A stretch of DNA of 6,793 bases from DATLTV01 sp035533375 (GTDB lineage: Bacteria; Patescibacteriota; Minisyncoccia; UBA6257; 2-01-FULL-56-20): contig DATLTV010000007.1 of the NCBI GenBank assembly GCA_035533375.1, positions 1 to 6,793 on the forward strand. Reading direction: 5' to 3'. The position numbers and the translations under genes are program-made. A model generated the notes under the pieces. It was given only the letters and a program-made list of their open reading frames with translations, did no database searches and was not told the origin of the DNA. Shown one piece after another: positions 1 through 5,517 of the stretch (the first letter of the stretch is position 1; the number at the start of each line of letters is the position of its first letter).

Positions 1-45
1 CGGTCTGACTTCGAGCTCTTAATTTAAATTGCGCTGAAATCTCCG

Positions 46-73
46 TTACCCGCTCAAAGCAGCATGCTATAAT
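46..73 (+). promoter_or_regulatory. Extended -10 promoter of the 93-aa gene
   Basis: A consensus TATAAT sits at 68-73 and is preceded by TGC (65-67), giving an extended -10 box. The -35 is weak: TTACCC at 46-51 with a 16-nt spacer matches TTGACA at three positions. The box ends 7 nt before the ATG at 81, so a start point at the usual distance would fall on or next to the first codon. The mRNA would then be leaderless, in line with the lack of any Shine-Dalgarno. The box is seen directly; the start point is inferred. Confidence 0.7.
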
Positions 74-80
74 CGAATCA

Positions 81-362
81 ATGCCGGAACACTTCGAAAC
101 AAAAAAACAGGCGCCGATCGACCCGAAAGTGCTCAAAGACATCCGGGAGCAGTTTGCGGAGGAGCTCGAAAACCGTTCCGCAAGATCAGCGACCTGGAAA
201 CAAACACTCGGCGATGACGTCGGGGAGCGTGTCATGTGCGAAGAGCAGGTACCGCGCAATTTCGGCACCGAAAATTTGGTGATCGACCTCGGCCATAAAC
301 TCGGCTTATCCGAAGAACAGATCGTCGAACTGAAAAAGCTGCTCCTGAAGGAAAAGAGTTAG
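81..362 (+). CDS. Hypothetical protein, 93 aa, helical, soluble
   Basis: I do not recognise this family. The product is short, charged and apparently cytoplasmic: there is no signal peptide and no membrane segment. Residues 1-35 are rich in Lys, Glu and Asp and look helical. The C-terminal third (about 66-92), with LGHKLGLSEEQIVELKKLLL, looks like two amphipathic helices that could form a small binding or oligomerisation motif. One Cys (residue 53) is present. The ATG at 81 is preferred because an extended -10 box ends 7 nt upstream; no ribosome binding site is visible, so translation is probably leaderless. The gene ends with TAG and converges with the S55-type gene, separated by a repeat-rich spacer. 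Coding status is supported by the well-placed promoter and sensible composition, not by homology. Confidence 0.65.
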   Translation: MPEHFETKKQAPIDPKVLKDIREQFAEELENRSARSATWKQTLGDDVGERVMCEEQVPRNFGTENLVIDLGHKLGLSEEQIVELKKLLLKEKS

Positions 363-379
363 AATCCTTCTCAAAAGCT

Positions 380-488
380 AATTTTCGATTTACAATTTTA
401 AAATTTTCGATTTACAATTTTCAAACGCGCGACCGAGCGAAGAGCGAACGCATTTGCAAATTATTTCATTGTAAATTGATTGAAAATT
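380..488. repeat. AT-rich tandem/inverted repeat array in convergent spacer
   Basis: A perfect 20-bp direct repeat, aattttcgatttacaatttt, occurs at 380-399 and 402-421 (period 22, three heptads plus one). Its imperfect reverse complement lies at about 467-488 (cattgtaaattgattgaaaa and following bases). Much of the stretch can be cut into 7-mers. The GC-rich centre (about 426-453) also carries a 7-bp repeat, gagcgaa twice in a row. Transcribed from either strand it could fold into a long imperfect hairpin. It is noncoding spacer between two converging genes. Function is unknown; it resembles in style the short tandem repeats of cyanobacterial and CPR intergenic DNA. Confidence 0.75.
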
Positions 489-490
489 TA

Positions 491-526
491 TAAAAAAGCC
501 CCGTTATCATTTTCGATAACGGGGCT
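491..526 (-). terminator. Rho-independent terminator of the S55-type gene
   Basis: A perfect 12-bp stem (agccccgttatc at 497-508 with gataacggggct at 515-526) encloses a 6-nt loop. On the minus strand the stem is followed by a run of six T. It lies 5 bp past the TGA stop of the minus-strand gene. There is no T-run on the + side (the stem is followed by ccggatc), so it should act only on minus-strand transcripts. Confidence 0.92.
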
Positions 527-531
527 CCGGA

Positions 532-2532
532 TCATTCTGCTCGCTTCGCGGGCCGCTTTTGTTCCTGCTTGCCCTTCTTTTCCGATTTGATGTTCAGATT
601 GATCACGGTCATGCCACCCATGCTTCCCATATTCAAGGGGAACGGCAATTCTTCGAAGTGATACTCGAGCGCCTTTCCTTGCGCATCCGATGGCGGCACC
701 TCCGCCCACTTCAGCGGAACGATTGCGGCCGCTTTGCGCGAACCGGCATTGCGGAACGGCGGGGAGAAATCCACCCTGACGTACAGCGTCCGGCTGTTTT
801 TTTCGGTGCTCACGAGATTATCGATGAGGCCGTCGAAGCCGTTCCGGTACATCACGTCCTTCGACCTCGTATCGTCGTTGTTCCACCAGTCCGTAAAATT
901 CGCGCCGTCGCCCACCGCAAGCCGCGCCGGCCCCAGTTCCGCATTGTCCGGAATTTTCACGTCCAGATAACTGCGGTAGTCCTTGGGGCTGAAAAGATCT
1001 TTGATGGTGGCGATAATCCTAAGCGACTGCCCTCTTCGCATGTCTAAGGTTTTGTCGGAAAAACTGTTCGTACCGAACGGCTTGCCATCCGGACCGATTA
1101 TTTTCAGGGATTCCTTCGATAAGCCGCCGTCCTCGTTTAGAAGCTCCACGCGCAGATCGACCTTGTCGAATCTGATGTTCATGCCTGGAGGCGCCGCGAG
1201 CAATCCGGAAAATATATTCCCGATGGCTTCGCTCGCTTTTTGGTAAATGACGCTCTGCTTCGAAGCCGCTTCGGAGCCGAAAAAGGTGTCGATGACGCTC
1301 GGCAGTCGCTCGGTGTAAGTGAAATGAATCGTCCGCACCGAATCGTTCCCGTTCTTGCCAATGCCGCGCACGGTGATCGTGCTCGTGAACACCATAAGGC
1401 GGCAACTCGAAAGATCTCCGACCTTGAAAAGCCCCTGAAGCAGCGTGAGCGTCAGAAGATCGCTCGAGCCGGCATACTGCACGACGTCCGCTTTTACTTC
1501 GGCTTTCCCCGACGGGCCGCGTACTTTGATGTCGACCGGGATCATTTGCGCTTTTTCCCCCACGACTCCCTCCACTCCCGTGAAGCGGTCGTTCTCGATG
1601 GCGCCGAACGAACGCGCGGCGATGCCATTCATCATCTTGGTTGAACCCCGCCGATCGTTGATGACGCCCAGTATATTCGCTTTATGCACGGGAAACCCGC
1701 GCACATGGCCAAGTCCGGTGATGCCGTGGCCGCAGCCGAGGAACGTGCCGTCCTTGCCAACGTACGTAAGCGTACAACCGGCTCCCAGTTTGATGTCCGG
1801 GCCGTCAATCAGAAGTGCCACAAACATGCCGCCGGGCAACGGGGGCTCGTCCTGGTCTCCGATCGCGGACGATGGCAGCTTCGCGAGACCCATCGGCACA
1901 ATCCGGAATTTCGATCCGGACTGCAGCGAAAGCTTCTTCAAAAAGGCGTCCGCCGAATTTCCGCCGATGCCGTAAGCGAAGATCTGCGTAACCGGCGTAA
2001 AACCGGAATGCGCTCCGTTCCCGGAACGGGAAACGGTCGGCGCGTTACCGCTTCGTTCGCGGGTCAGCTTGAGCATTTCGCCGATCGGGGTAATGCCGGC
2101 GATCGAATCGACCGGCTCCGTTCCAAATCCGAGCGACAGTGCTCCGATCAGTCTCGCATCTTTATGCGTAAAAGGATTTTTGTCATACACCGGGCTTCCG
2201 CTCATACCGGCGAGGACATCGCTCAAACCGGCGTACTTCATCCTTCCGGGATCACTGAGTTCCGCCATAATGACTCGCGTCGGCACGCTTGCGCTCGGAT
2301 CCGCGCTGAACTCGACCGTGCCCCAGACATGTCCTTTAAACAGCGCGATCTTCCGGCCTTGGTAGACGGTCTTGCCCCAAACCGCCATGCCGGGTCTCAC
2401 TTCGTTCAATGGCATCGTTTTTATATTTCGATCGTCGGTCGGTCCGGATAATCGCAGGTGGTGATATGCGAGCGTACCGATGAAAAGCGCAACGCACACA
2501 AGCAACAGCGCATACAGGCATATTTTCTTCAT
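532..2532 (-). CDS. SpoIVB peptidase S55-type protein, membrane-anchored or secreted
   Basis: The 666-residue product has a Lys-initiated hydrophobic N-terminus (about 5-24) that is a signal peptide or membrane anchor, so the rest should lie outside the membrane. Residues 40-155 match the S55-like proteins of non-spore-formers as I know them: PLNEVRPGMAVWGKTVYQG, then AGMSGSPVY at 108-116 (Ser111 the likely nucleophile by analogy with SpoIVB), then SIAGITPIGEML. A second conserved block at about 233-340 includes GTFLGCGHGI (His269 a candidate catalytic residue) and MIPVDIKV. The remainder (about 340-650) looks beta-rich and ends in a basic tail. SpoIVB itself cleaves regulatory partners during sporulation; nothing here suggests sporulation, and the substrate is unknown. 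The ATG at 2532 is chosen because GAGG lies 6 nt upstream and a promoter precedes it; in-frame extension to a GTG at 2715 would read through a terminator and that promoter. The family call is from recalled motifs, and activity is unproven. Confidence 0.82.
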   Translation of the reverse strand: MKKICLYALLLVCVALFIGTLAYHHLRLSGPTDDRNIKTMPLNEVRPGMAVWGKTVYQGRKIALFKGHVWGTVEFSADPSASVPTRVIMAELSDPGRMKYAGLSDVLAGMSGSPVYDKNPFTHKDARLIGALSLGFGTEPVDSIAGITPIGEMLKLTRERSGNAPTVSRSGNGAHSGFTPVTQIFAYGIGGNSADAFLKKLSLQSGSKFRIVPMGLAKLPSSAIGDQDEPPLPGGMFVALLIDGPDIKLGAGCTLTYVGKDGTFLGCGHGITGLGHVRGFPVHKANILGVINDRRGSTKMMNGIAARSFGAIENDRFTGVEGVVGEKAQMIPVDIKVRGPSGKAEVKADVVQYAGSSDLLTLTLLQGLFKVGDLSSCRLMVFTSTITVRGIGKNGNDSVRTIHFTYTERLPSVIDTFFGSEAASKQSVIYQKASEAIGNIFSGLLAAPPGMNIRFDKVDLRVELLNEDGGLSKESLKIIGPDGKPFGTNSFSDKTLDMRRGQSLRIIATIKDLFSPKDYRSYLDVKIPDNAELGPARLAVGDGANFTDWWNNDDTRSKDVMYRNGFDGLIDNLVSTEKNSRTLYVRVDFSPPFRNAGSRKAAAIVPLKWAEVPPSDAQGKALEYHFEELPFPLNMGSMGGMTVINLNIKSEKKGKQEQKRPAKRAE

Positions 2533-2538
2533 GTCGAA

Positions 2539-2549
2539 CCTCGCTCCTC
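2539..2549 (-). promoter_or_regulatory. Shine-Dalgarno region fixing the S55 start at 2532
   Basis: Read on the minus strand, gaggagcgagg precedes the ATG. The second GAGG ends 6 nt before the ATG and the first GAGGAG 11 nt before. This makes the ATG at 2532 the best start and rejects the longer GTG start at 2715. Confidence 0.8.
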
Positions 2550-2568
2550 TGTAAAAATTCCTATCGTC

Positions 2569-2597
2569 AGCATACCAAGGCGTTTTCTTCGTGTCCA
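2569..2597 (-). promoter_or_regulatory. Sigma-70-type promoter of the S55-type gene
   Basis: On the minus strand TGGACA (plus 2592-2597, 5/6 to consensus) is followed by a 17-nt spacer and TATGCT (plus 2569-2574). The spacer ends in TGG, giving a TGn extended -10. The expected start is near 2562, leaving about 30 nt of leader that holds the Shine-Dalgarno. It lies after the terminator of the upstream small gene, so the S55 gene is probably its own transcription unit. Confidence 0.65.
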
Positions 2598-2630
2598 GAA
2601 CCCACGGCTCGGCACGCCAAAAACGAACAA

Positions 2631-2658
2631 TAAAAAAAACCCGCGGAAATACGGGTTT
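2631..2658 (-). terminator. Terminator after the small helix-turn-helix gene
   Basis: A 7-bp stem (aaacccg at 2637-2643 with cgggttt at 2652-2658) has an 8-nt loop. On the minus strand the stem leads straight into a run of eight T (plus 2632-2639). It lies about 54 nt past the stop of the upstream minus-strand gene and separates it from the S55-type gene. Confidence 0.8.
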
Positions 2659-2711
2659 GTGAATACTCGCAACGGCGAACGCGATTGCCGCAGCGGAAAA
2701 CCAAATCATTT

Positions 2712-2870
2712 TCACCGGCGTTTCTTTTTCCCGCTTTTAGAAGCGGACCCTGCGAGCTTCTGGAGCTCTTTCAGTCGCTTGGGCGAAACGCCGAGAATCC
2801 TTGCCACGTCCGCAGCCGTCGCGAACCTGGCTTCAATGATCGCCCGCCTGCGCTTCGACTTTTTCTTCAT
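2712..2870 (-). CDS. Small basic helix-turn-helix protein, 52 aa
   Basis: The product has a Lys/Arg-rich N-terminus (KKKSKRRR, residues 2-9), a helix-turn-helix-like core at about 17-40 (ATAADVARILGVSPKRLKELQ), and a basic C-terminal tail ending KKKRR. The core has the layout of a recognition HTH: helix with AADVARIL, turn GVS, second helix PKRLKELQKL. A very small DNA-binding protein is the natural reading; RNA or nucleoid binding is possible. The ATG at 2870 is set by a perfect AAGGAGG 7 nt upstream. It is transcribed away from the pilus ATPase across a 76-bp spacer, which would suit a local regulator, but that is only inference. A terminator follows the gene. No family name can be given from sequence alone. 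Confidence 0.8.
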   Translation of the reverse strand: MKKKSKRRRAIIEARFATAADVARILGVSPKRLKELQKLAGSASKSGKKKRR

Positions 2871-2877
2871 TGCCGAT

Positions 2878-2884
2878 CCTCCTT
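2878..2884 (-). promoter_or_regulatory. Perfect Shine-Dalgarno for the 52-aa gene
   Basis: AAGGAGG on the minus strand, 7 nt before the ATG at 2870. It decides this start over an in-frame TTG at 2930 and is the strongest ribosome binding site in the window. Confidence 0.9.
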
Positions 2885-2901
2885 CGGAATAAGCTATCCA
2901 T

Positions 2902-2930
2902 AACCTATCAATAGTTGATGGCCCGGTCAA
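2902..2930 (-). promoter_or_regulatory. Possible promoter of the 52-aa gene
   Basis: On the minus strand TTGACC (plus 2925-2930, 5/6) is followed by 17 nt and TAGGTT (plus 2902-2907, 3/6). The -10 is weak. The -35 box lies 4 bp from the -10 box of the divergent pilus ATPase gene, so the two promoters would compete or be jointly regulated. Confidence 0.4.
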
Positions 2931-2931
2931 A

Positions 2932-2940
2932 TGCTATAAT
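2932..2940 (+). promoter_or_regulatory. Extended -10 promoter of the pilus ATPase gene
   Basis: TGCTATAAT at 2932-2940 is a perfect extended -10 box. It ends 6 nt before the ATG at 2947 and no good -35 is seen at 16-18 nt (a TTGATG at 2915-2920 is only 14 nt away). Transcription would be expected to begin at or within a base or so of the start codon, giving a leaderless mRNA. The same 9-mer precedes the 93-aa gene at 65-73. Confidence 0.72.
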
Positions 2941-2946
2941 GAACCC

Positions 2947-4122
2947 ATGAACAAAAAAATTGATTATACGGGAGGAAGCGTGCCGGAGGTTGTGGACAAA
3001 ATACTCTATCAGGCGATCGAGAGCAAGGCGTCGGATGTGCACCTCGACCCCGACCGCGAGGGATTCAGTATCCGTTTCCGCATCGACGGCATCCTCTACC
3101 CCATGGACAAGCTCGCCTCCTATGCGCAGGACGAGATCATCTCGCGCATCAAAGTGGTGGCGCTCATGGACATCGCCGAGCGCCGCTTCCCGCAGGACGG
3201 GCACTTTGAATTCGAACATGAAAAAAGAATTTACAATATCCGGGTCTCCACCGCCCCCGCGATTTACGGCGAAGCGGTCGCATTGCGCATCCTGAACCGC
3301 GAAGACGTAATCGTGAATCTCGCGGACCTCGGTTTGAACCCCGAACAATTGAAAACGGTCGAGAAGATCAGCGCGAGCCCTTACGGCATGGTCCTCGTCA
3401 CGGGCCCCACGGGTTCAGGAAAAACCACTTTTCTCTATTCGATCCTGAGCACGTTCAATAAAATTTCGCGGAATATCATGACGCTCGAAGATCCGGTGGA
3501 ATTTCCGATGGCTTCCGTGCGCCAGATCCAGATCGACGAGAACATCGGCCTCGGCTTCGCAAAATCCATGCGCGCGGTCGTGCGCCAGGACCCCGACGTC
3601 ATCATGCTCGGCGAGATCCGCGACGCGGACACGGCGCAGATGGCATTCCAGGCGTCGCTCACGGGCATTTTGCTCTTCTCCACCTTCCACACCTTCGACG
3701 TGCCAGGTCTCGTGATCCGCCTCATCGAAATGGGCGTGCCACGGTCGGTCGTAGCGCACGCGCTTTCGGGCATCATCTCGACGCGGCTCGTGCGAAAAAT
3801 CTGCCACGCTTGCGCCGAGCCGTACGAGCCGACCGAATCGGAGCGACGGTTCCTCGGCGATGCCGTAACGGGACAGATTAAAAAGGGAAAGGGGTGCGAC
3901 ACCTGCCGGCAAAGCGGTTATCTCGGCCGCATCGGACTTTTCGAGGTGGTGGAATTCGACGAAGAGGTGCGGTCCGGAATCATCGAAGGCATGCCCTCTT
4001 CCACGCTCCGCGAATTCATCGAAAAGAAATCGCCGGTGAACCTTCGCGCTTCCGCAATCGAAAAAATCGCCGCAGGCATCACAACCATCGAAGAAGCGAT
4101 CCGCGTGATCGGAACGGCGTAA
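2947..4122 (+). CDS. PilB/GspE-type pilus or secretion assembly ATPase
   Basis: This is a hexameric secretion-type ATPase that would drive pilus assembly or export from the cytoplasmic face of the membrane. Motifs in order: N2-domain motif ASDVHLDP (28-35) and RFRIDG (43-48); Walker A GPTGSGKT (153-160); Asp box LEDPVEF (180-186); Walker B with RQDPDVIMLGEIRD (213-226); His box as LLFSTFHTFDV (242-252), where the usual STLHTND has Phe for Leu and Phe for Asn; and a zinc-binding CxxC pair (Cys286/Cys289 and Cys317/Cys320). The tetracysteine points to PilB/GspE rather than the retraction ATPase PilT. At 391 residues it lacks the N-terminal MshEN/N1 domain of about 150 residues found in typical PilB (about 560). 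The ATG at 2947 follows an extended -10 by 6 nt with no Shine-Dalgarno. No PilC, PilM-Q or pilin gene is adjacent, so the exact machine is unknown. Confidence 0.93.
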   Translation: MNKKIDYTGGSVPEVVDKILYQAIESKASDVHLDPDREGFSIRFRIDGILYPMDKLASYAQDEIISRIKVVALMDIAERRFPQDGHFEFEHEKRIYNIRVSTAPAIYGEAVALRILNREDVIVNLADLGLNPEQLKTVEKISASPYGMVLVTGPTGSGKTTFLYSILSTFNKISRNIMTLEDPVEFPMASVRQIQIDENIGLGFAKSMRAVVRQDPDVIMLGEIRDADTAQMAFQASLTGILLFSTFHTFDVPGLVIRLIEMGVPRSVVAHALSGIISTRLVRKICHACAEPYEPTESERRFLGDAVTGQIKKGKGCDTCRQSGYLGRIGLFEVVEFDEEVRSGIIEGMPSSTLREFIEKKSPVNLRASAIEKIAAGITTIEEAIRVIGTA

Positions 4123-4130
4123 TACGGCTC

Positions 4131-4165
4131 GTCATCCTTCGCGGAGGCGGAGGACCCATGCTTCC
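4131..4165 (+). repeat. REP-like GTCATCC element, copy A
   Basis: This starts with GTCATCC and continues with GGACCCATGCTTCC after a hairpin: tccttcgc (4135-4142) pairs with gcggagga (4147-4154) over a ggag loop, with one G-U pair. The same frame, GTCATCC-stem-GGAyCCAyGC, recurs at 6399-6457 and, inverted, at 6478-6509. It lies 8 bp past the pilus ATPase stop and has no T-run, so it is not a typical terminator. The rest of the 4123-4250 spacer holds nothing I can name. Confidence 0.7.
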
Positions 4166-4250
4166 ACGAATTTCATTGGAGAGAGCGTGAACCCAGCCGG
4201 AGCCTGCCTCATACCATACGGGACGAGGGCGACGGCATAAGACAGTCATT

Positions 4251-4279
4251 TTGACGAATATAGTAAAAAACGGTATTAT
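4251..4279 (+). promoter_or_regulatory. Sigma-70-type promoter of the sigma factor operon
   Basis: TTGACG (4251-4256, 5/6) is followed by a 17-nt spacer and TATTAT (4274-4279, 5/6). The expected start near 4286 would give about 42 nt of leader, in which there is no Shine-Dalgarno. This is the best -35/-10 pair in the window and resembles a housekeeping promoter. No obvious ECF-type -35 (GGAAC-like) is seen, so autoregulation by its own sigma factor is not evident. Confidence 0.7.
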
Positions 4280-4311
4280 AGAGCGCACTGTCGAACCAGT
4301 AACTAAAGCAC

Positions 4312-4320
4312 TGCTATTAC
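4312..4320 (+). promoter_or_regulatory. Possible second, leaderless promoter of the sigma gene
   Basis: TGCTATTAC at 4312-4320 differs by two bases from the TGCTATAAT boxes at 65 and 2932 and ends 7 nt before the ATG at 4328, the same spacing. The -35 region (TCGAAC at 4291-4296, 18-nt spacer) is poor. It could drive a second, leaderless transcript. Confidence 0.4.
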
Positions 4321-4327
4321 GTTTTCT

Positions 4328-4876
4328 ATGTTAGATGGCGAGGAAAAATTGATACGGAAAGCCATCAGGGGCGGGGCCTCGGCTTTCGGCTCACTCTACG
4401 ATCATTACCAACCTATGATTTATAGGTTTGTACTGATCAAGGTGGGCCGGCGTGAGGAAGCCGAGGACCTGACCCACGAAGTCTTCAGAAACGCTTGGCA
4501 GAATATTCGCGGATACAAACATCGCGGATTCCCCTTCTCGAGCTGGCTCTACAAGATCGCGCGGAACCAGGTTGCCGACTACTATCGCGCGAAGAAAGAG
4601 CATACAAGCATCGAAAGCGTTGATCCCGAATATTTCACGGCTCCCGCATCCATCCAGTTCGATCTCGGCGCGAAAATGGAGATTGAGCGCGTACGGATCG
4701 CGATCACGAAGCTGAAGCCGGAACATCAGGACATCATCATCATGCGTTTCATCGACGATATTTCCATTAAAGAAGCCGCCGATGCCCTCGAAAAAAGCGA
4801 AGGCGCCGTGAAGCTCATGCAGTATCGGGCAATGAAGGAACTCAAAAAAATGATATCTGAAAAATCTCAAAACTGA
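4328..4876 (+). CDS. ECF-type RNA polymerase sigma factor (sigma-70 family)
   Basis: This 182-residue protein has the two-domain layout of an ECF sigma factor. Region 2 covers about 20-90, with AEDLTHEVFRNAWQNI (45-60, region 2.2 core-binding helix) and FPFSSWLYKIARNQVADYYR (68-87, regions 2.3-2.4, -10 recognition). Region 4 covers about 119-175: LKPEHQDIIIMRFIDDISIKE and the recognition HTH around EAADALEKSEGAVKLMQYRA. There is no region 1.1 or 3, as expected for ECF. The last eight residues (MISEKSQN) are encoded by sequence that already belongs to the heptamer array downstream, so the natural tail may have been replaced by repeat DNA. A one-TM protein follows after 92 nt, the usual place for an anti-sigma factor. 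Start: ATG, with no Shine-Dalgarno. Which group of ECF it belongs to cannot be told by eye. Confidence 0.93.
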   Translation: MLDGEEKLIRKAIRGGASAFGSLYDHYQPMIYRFVLIKVGRREEAEDLTHEVFRNAWQNIRGYKHRGFPFSSWLYKIARNQVADYYRAKKEHTSIESVDPEYFTAPASIQFDLGAKMEIERVRIAITKLKPEHQDIIIMRFIDDISIKEAADALEKSEGAVKLMQYRAMKELKKMISEKSQN

Positions 4877-4965
4877 TATCTCAAATCTCAAAAATAAAAT
4901 CTCCTGAAAATCTTGGATCTAAAACCGTAAGTTTTGAGTTTTGAGATATAAGATTTGAGATAAAA
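4861..4965. repeat. Inverted pair of heptamer arrays between sigma and TM genes
   Basis: The left arm (4861-4902) splits into six 7-mers: aaaatct, caaaact, gatatct, caaatct, caaaaat, aaaatct. The right arm (4931-4965) splits into five: gttttga, gttttga, gatataa, gatttga, gataaaa. The right arm is roughly the reverse complement of the left, so the RNA could fold into a long imperfect hairpin over a 28-nt centre. The left arm starts inside the sigma gene and supplies its last codons and stop. The right arm ends 3 nt before the next ATG. No T-run follows, so a terminator is unlikely; it may protect or attenuate the mRNA. Confidence 0.8.
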
Positions 4966-4968
4966 ACC

Positions 4969-5448
4969 ATGGATCTCGACAACATTTTTAAACAACTGAA
5001 AAGCATCGAGCCCGATCCGGCTTTCAAGCACAAGTCGCTTCATTTGATATTGCATTCGGCGCCGGCGGGAAAACCGACGCTCCGCGAGATCATTTTCAAG
5101 AGCGTCGAGTTCGGCGCGGCAATCGCGCTCGCGGGCGTTCTTATCTACACGGCCGTAGGCGGCTTTTCCGCACCCGGCAGTTCTCCGCTTCAAATTTCGA
5201 ACTTCAATCCCGCCTCGCTCAAAGCCGAGGCGCAGGCGGTCGACATGCAGATACAGCTCGTGAACCTGAGCTACGATACCGGCTCCATCGTGGGCGCCAC
5301 ATCGAGCGCGGCGTCCACTCCTTCGGTCGCCTCGCCCGCGAGCGGACTTCCGGTGCTCGAAAGCCCCGTTACGGCCCCTTCTTCGCCGGCCGCAACGGTT
5401 ACGAGCAGTGTTTCCGTTGACCAGGCGCTGAACGCGCTCTCGCAGTAA
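4969..5448 (+). CDS. One-TM protein, probable anti-sigma or sigma-associated factor
   Basis: The 159-residue protein has three parts. Residues 1-45 form a short cytoplasmic region with FKQLKSIEPDPAFKHKS (7-23), a helical stretch that could bind the sigma factor. One membrane segment lies at about 47-65 (FGAAIALAGVLIYTAVGG). The outer part (66-159) becomes Ser/Pro/Ala/Thr-rich from about 110 to 148, a low-complexity linker or glycosylation-prone tail. With an N-in, C-out topology and its place just after an ECF sigma gene it fits a membrane anti-sigma factor that senses the envelope. There is no visible zinc-binding HxxxCxxC motif, so it is not a classical ZAS-type anti-sigma factor. The role is inferred from position and topology only. 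The ATG at 4969 is the first good start; no Shine-Dalgarno is seen, only repeat DNA upstream. Confidence 0.75.
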   Translation: MDLDNIFKQLKSIEPDPAFKHKSLHLILHSAPAGKPTLREIIFKSVEFGAAIALAGVLIYTAVGGFSAPGSSPLQISNFNPASLKAEAQAVDMQIQLVNLSYDTGSIVGATSSAASTPSVASPASGLPVLESPVTAPSSPAATVTSSVSVDQALNALSQ

Positions 5449-5458
5449 CAATTATAGT

Positions 5459-5517
5459 AACTAAGTGGCAACTAGGTGGTAATAACCTTATTACTACCTT
5501 ATTACTACCTTATTACT
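5459..5517. repeat. 11-bp tandem repeat with internal hairpin
   Basis: The spacer between the TM and secreted protein genes is an 11-bp periodic array: aactaagtggc (5459-5469), aactaggtggt (5470-5480), aataaccttat, tactaccttat, tactaccttat, then a decayed unit. The arms aggtggtaataa (5474-5485) and ttattactacct (5488-5499) form a 12-bp hairpin with one G-U pair. The array ends about 10 nt before the chosen ATG. No ribosome binding site is seen. Confidence 0.8.

Noticed and set aside
1..80. Possible gene end or start at the left edge, and the palindrome aatttaaatt at 21-30
   Set aside because: All + frames stop within the first 27 bases, no minus-strand start fits, and a 10-bp AT palindrome is too common to support a call.
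559..2451. Several long + strand open frames opposite the S55-type gene
   Set aside because: They lack initiation signals and recognisable domains, and their Arg/His/Pro-rich composition is typical of antisense frames in GC-richer coding DNA.
2533..2715. N-terminal extension of the S55-type protein from a GTG at 2715
   Set aside because: It would read through a terminator hairpin (2631-2658) and the promoter at 2569-2597, and would put 61 residues before a clear signal/anchor sequence. The ATG at 2532 has a Shine-Dalgarno.
2871..2930. TTG start at 2930 for the small HTH protein
   Set aside because: It has no ribosome binding site and overlaps promoter elements; the ATG at 2870 has a perfect AAGGAGG.
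3415..3912. Minus-strand open frames opposite the pilus ATPase
   Set aside because: They are antisense to conserved Walker and His box codons and have no motif or ribosome binding site.
5459..5517. Tandem repeats as a CRISPR array
   Set aside because: The units are 11 bp, contiguous and without spacers; no cas gene is nearby. The same applies to the 7-bp arrays.
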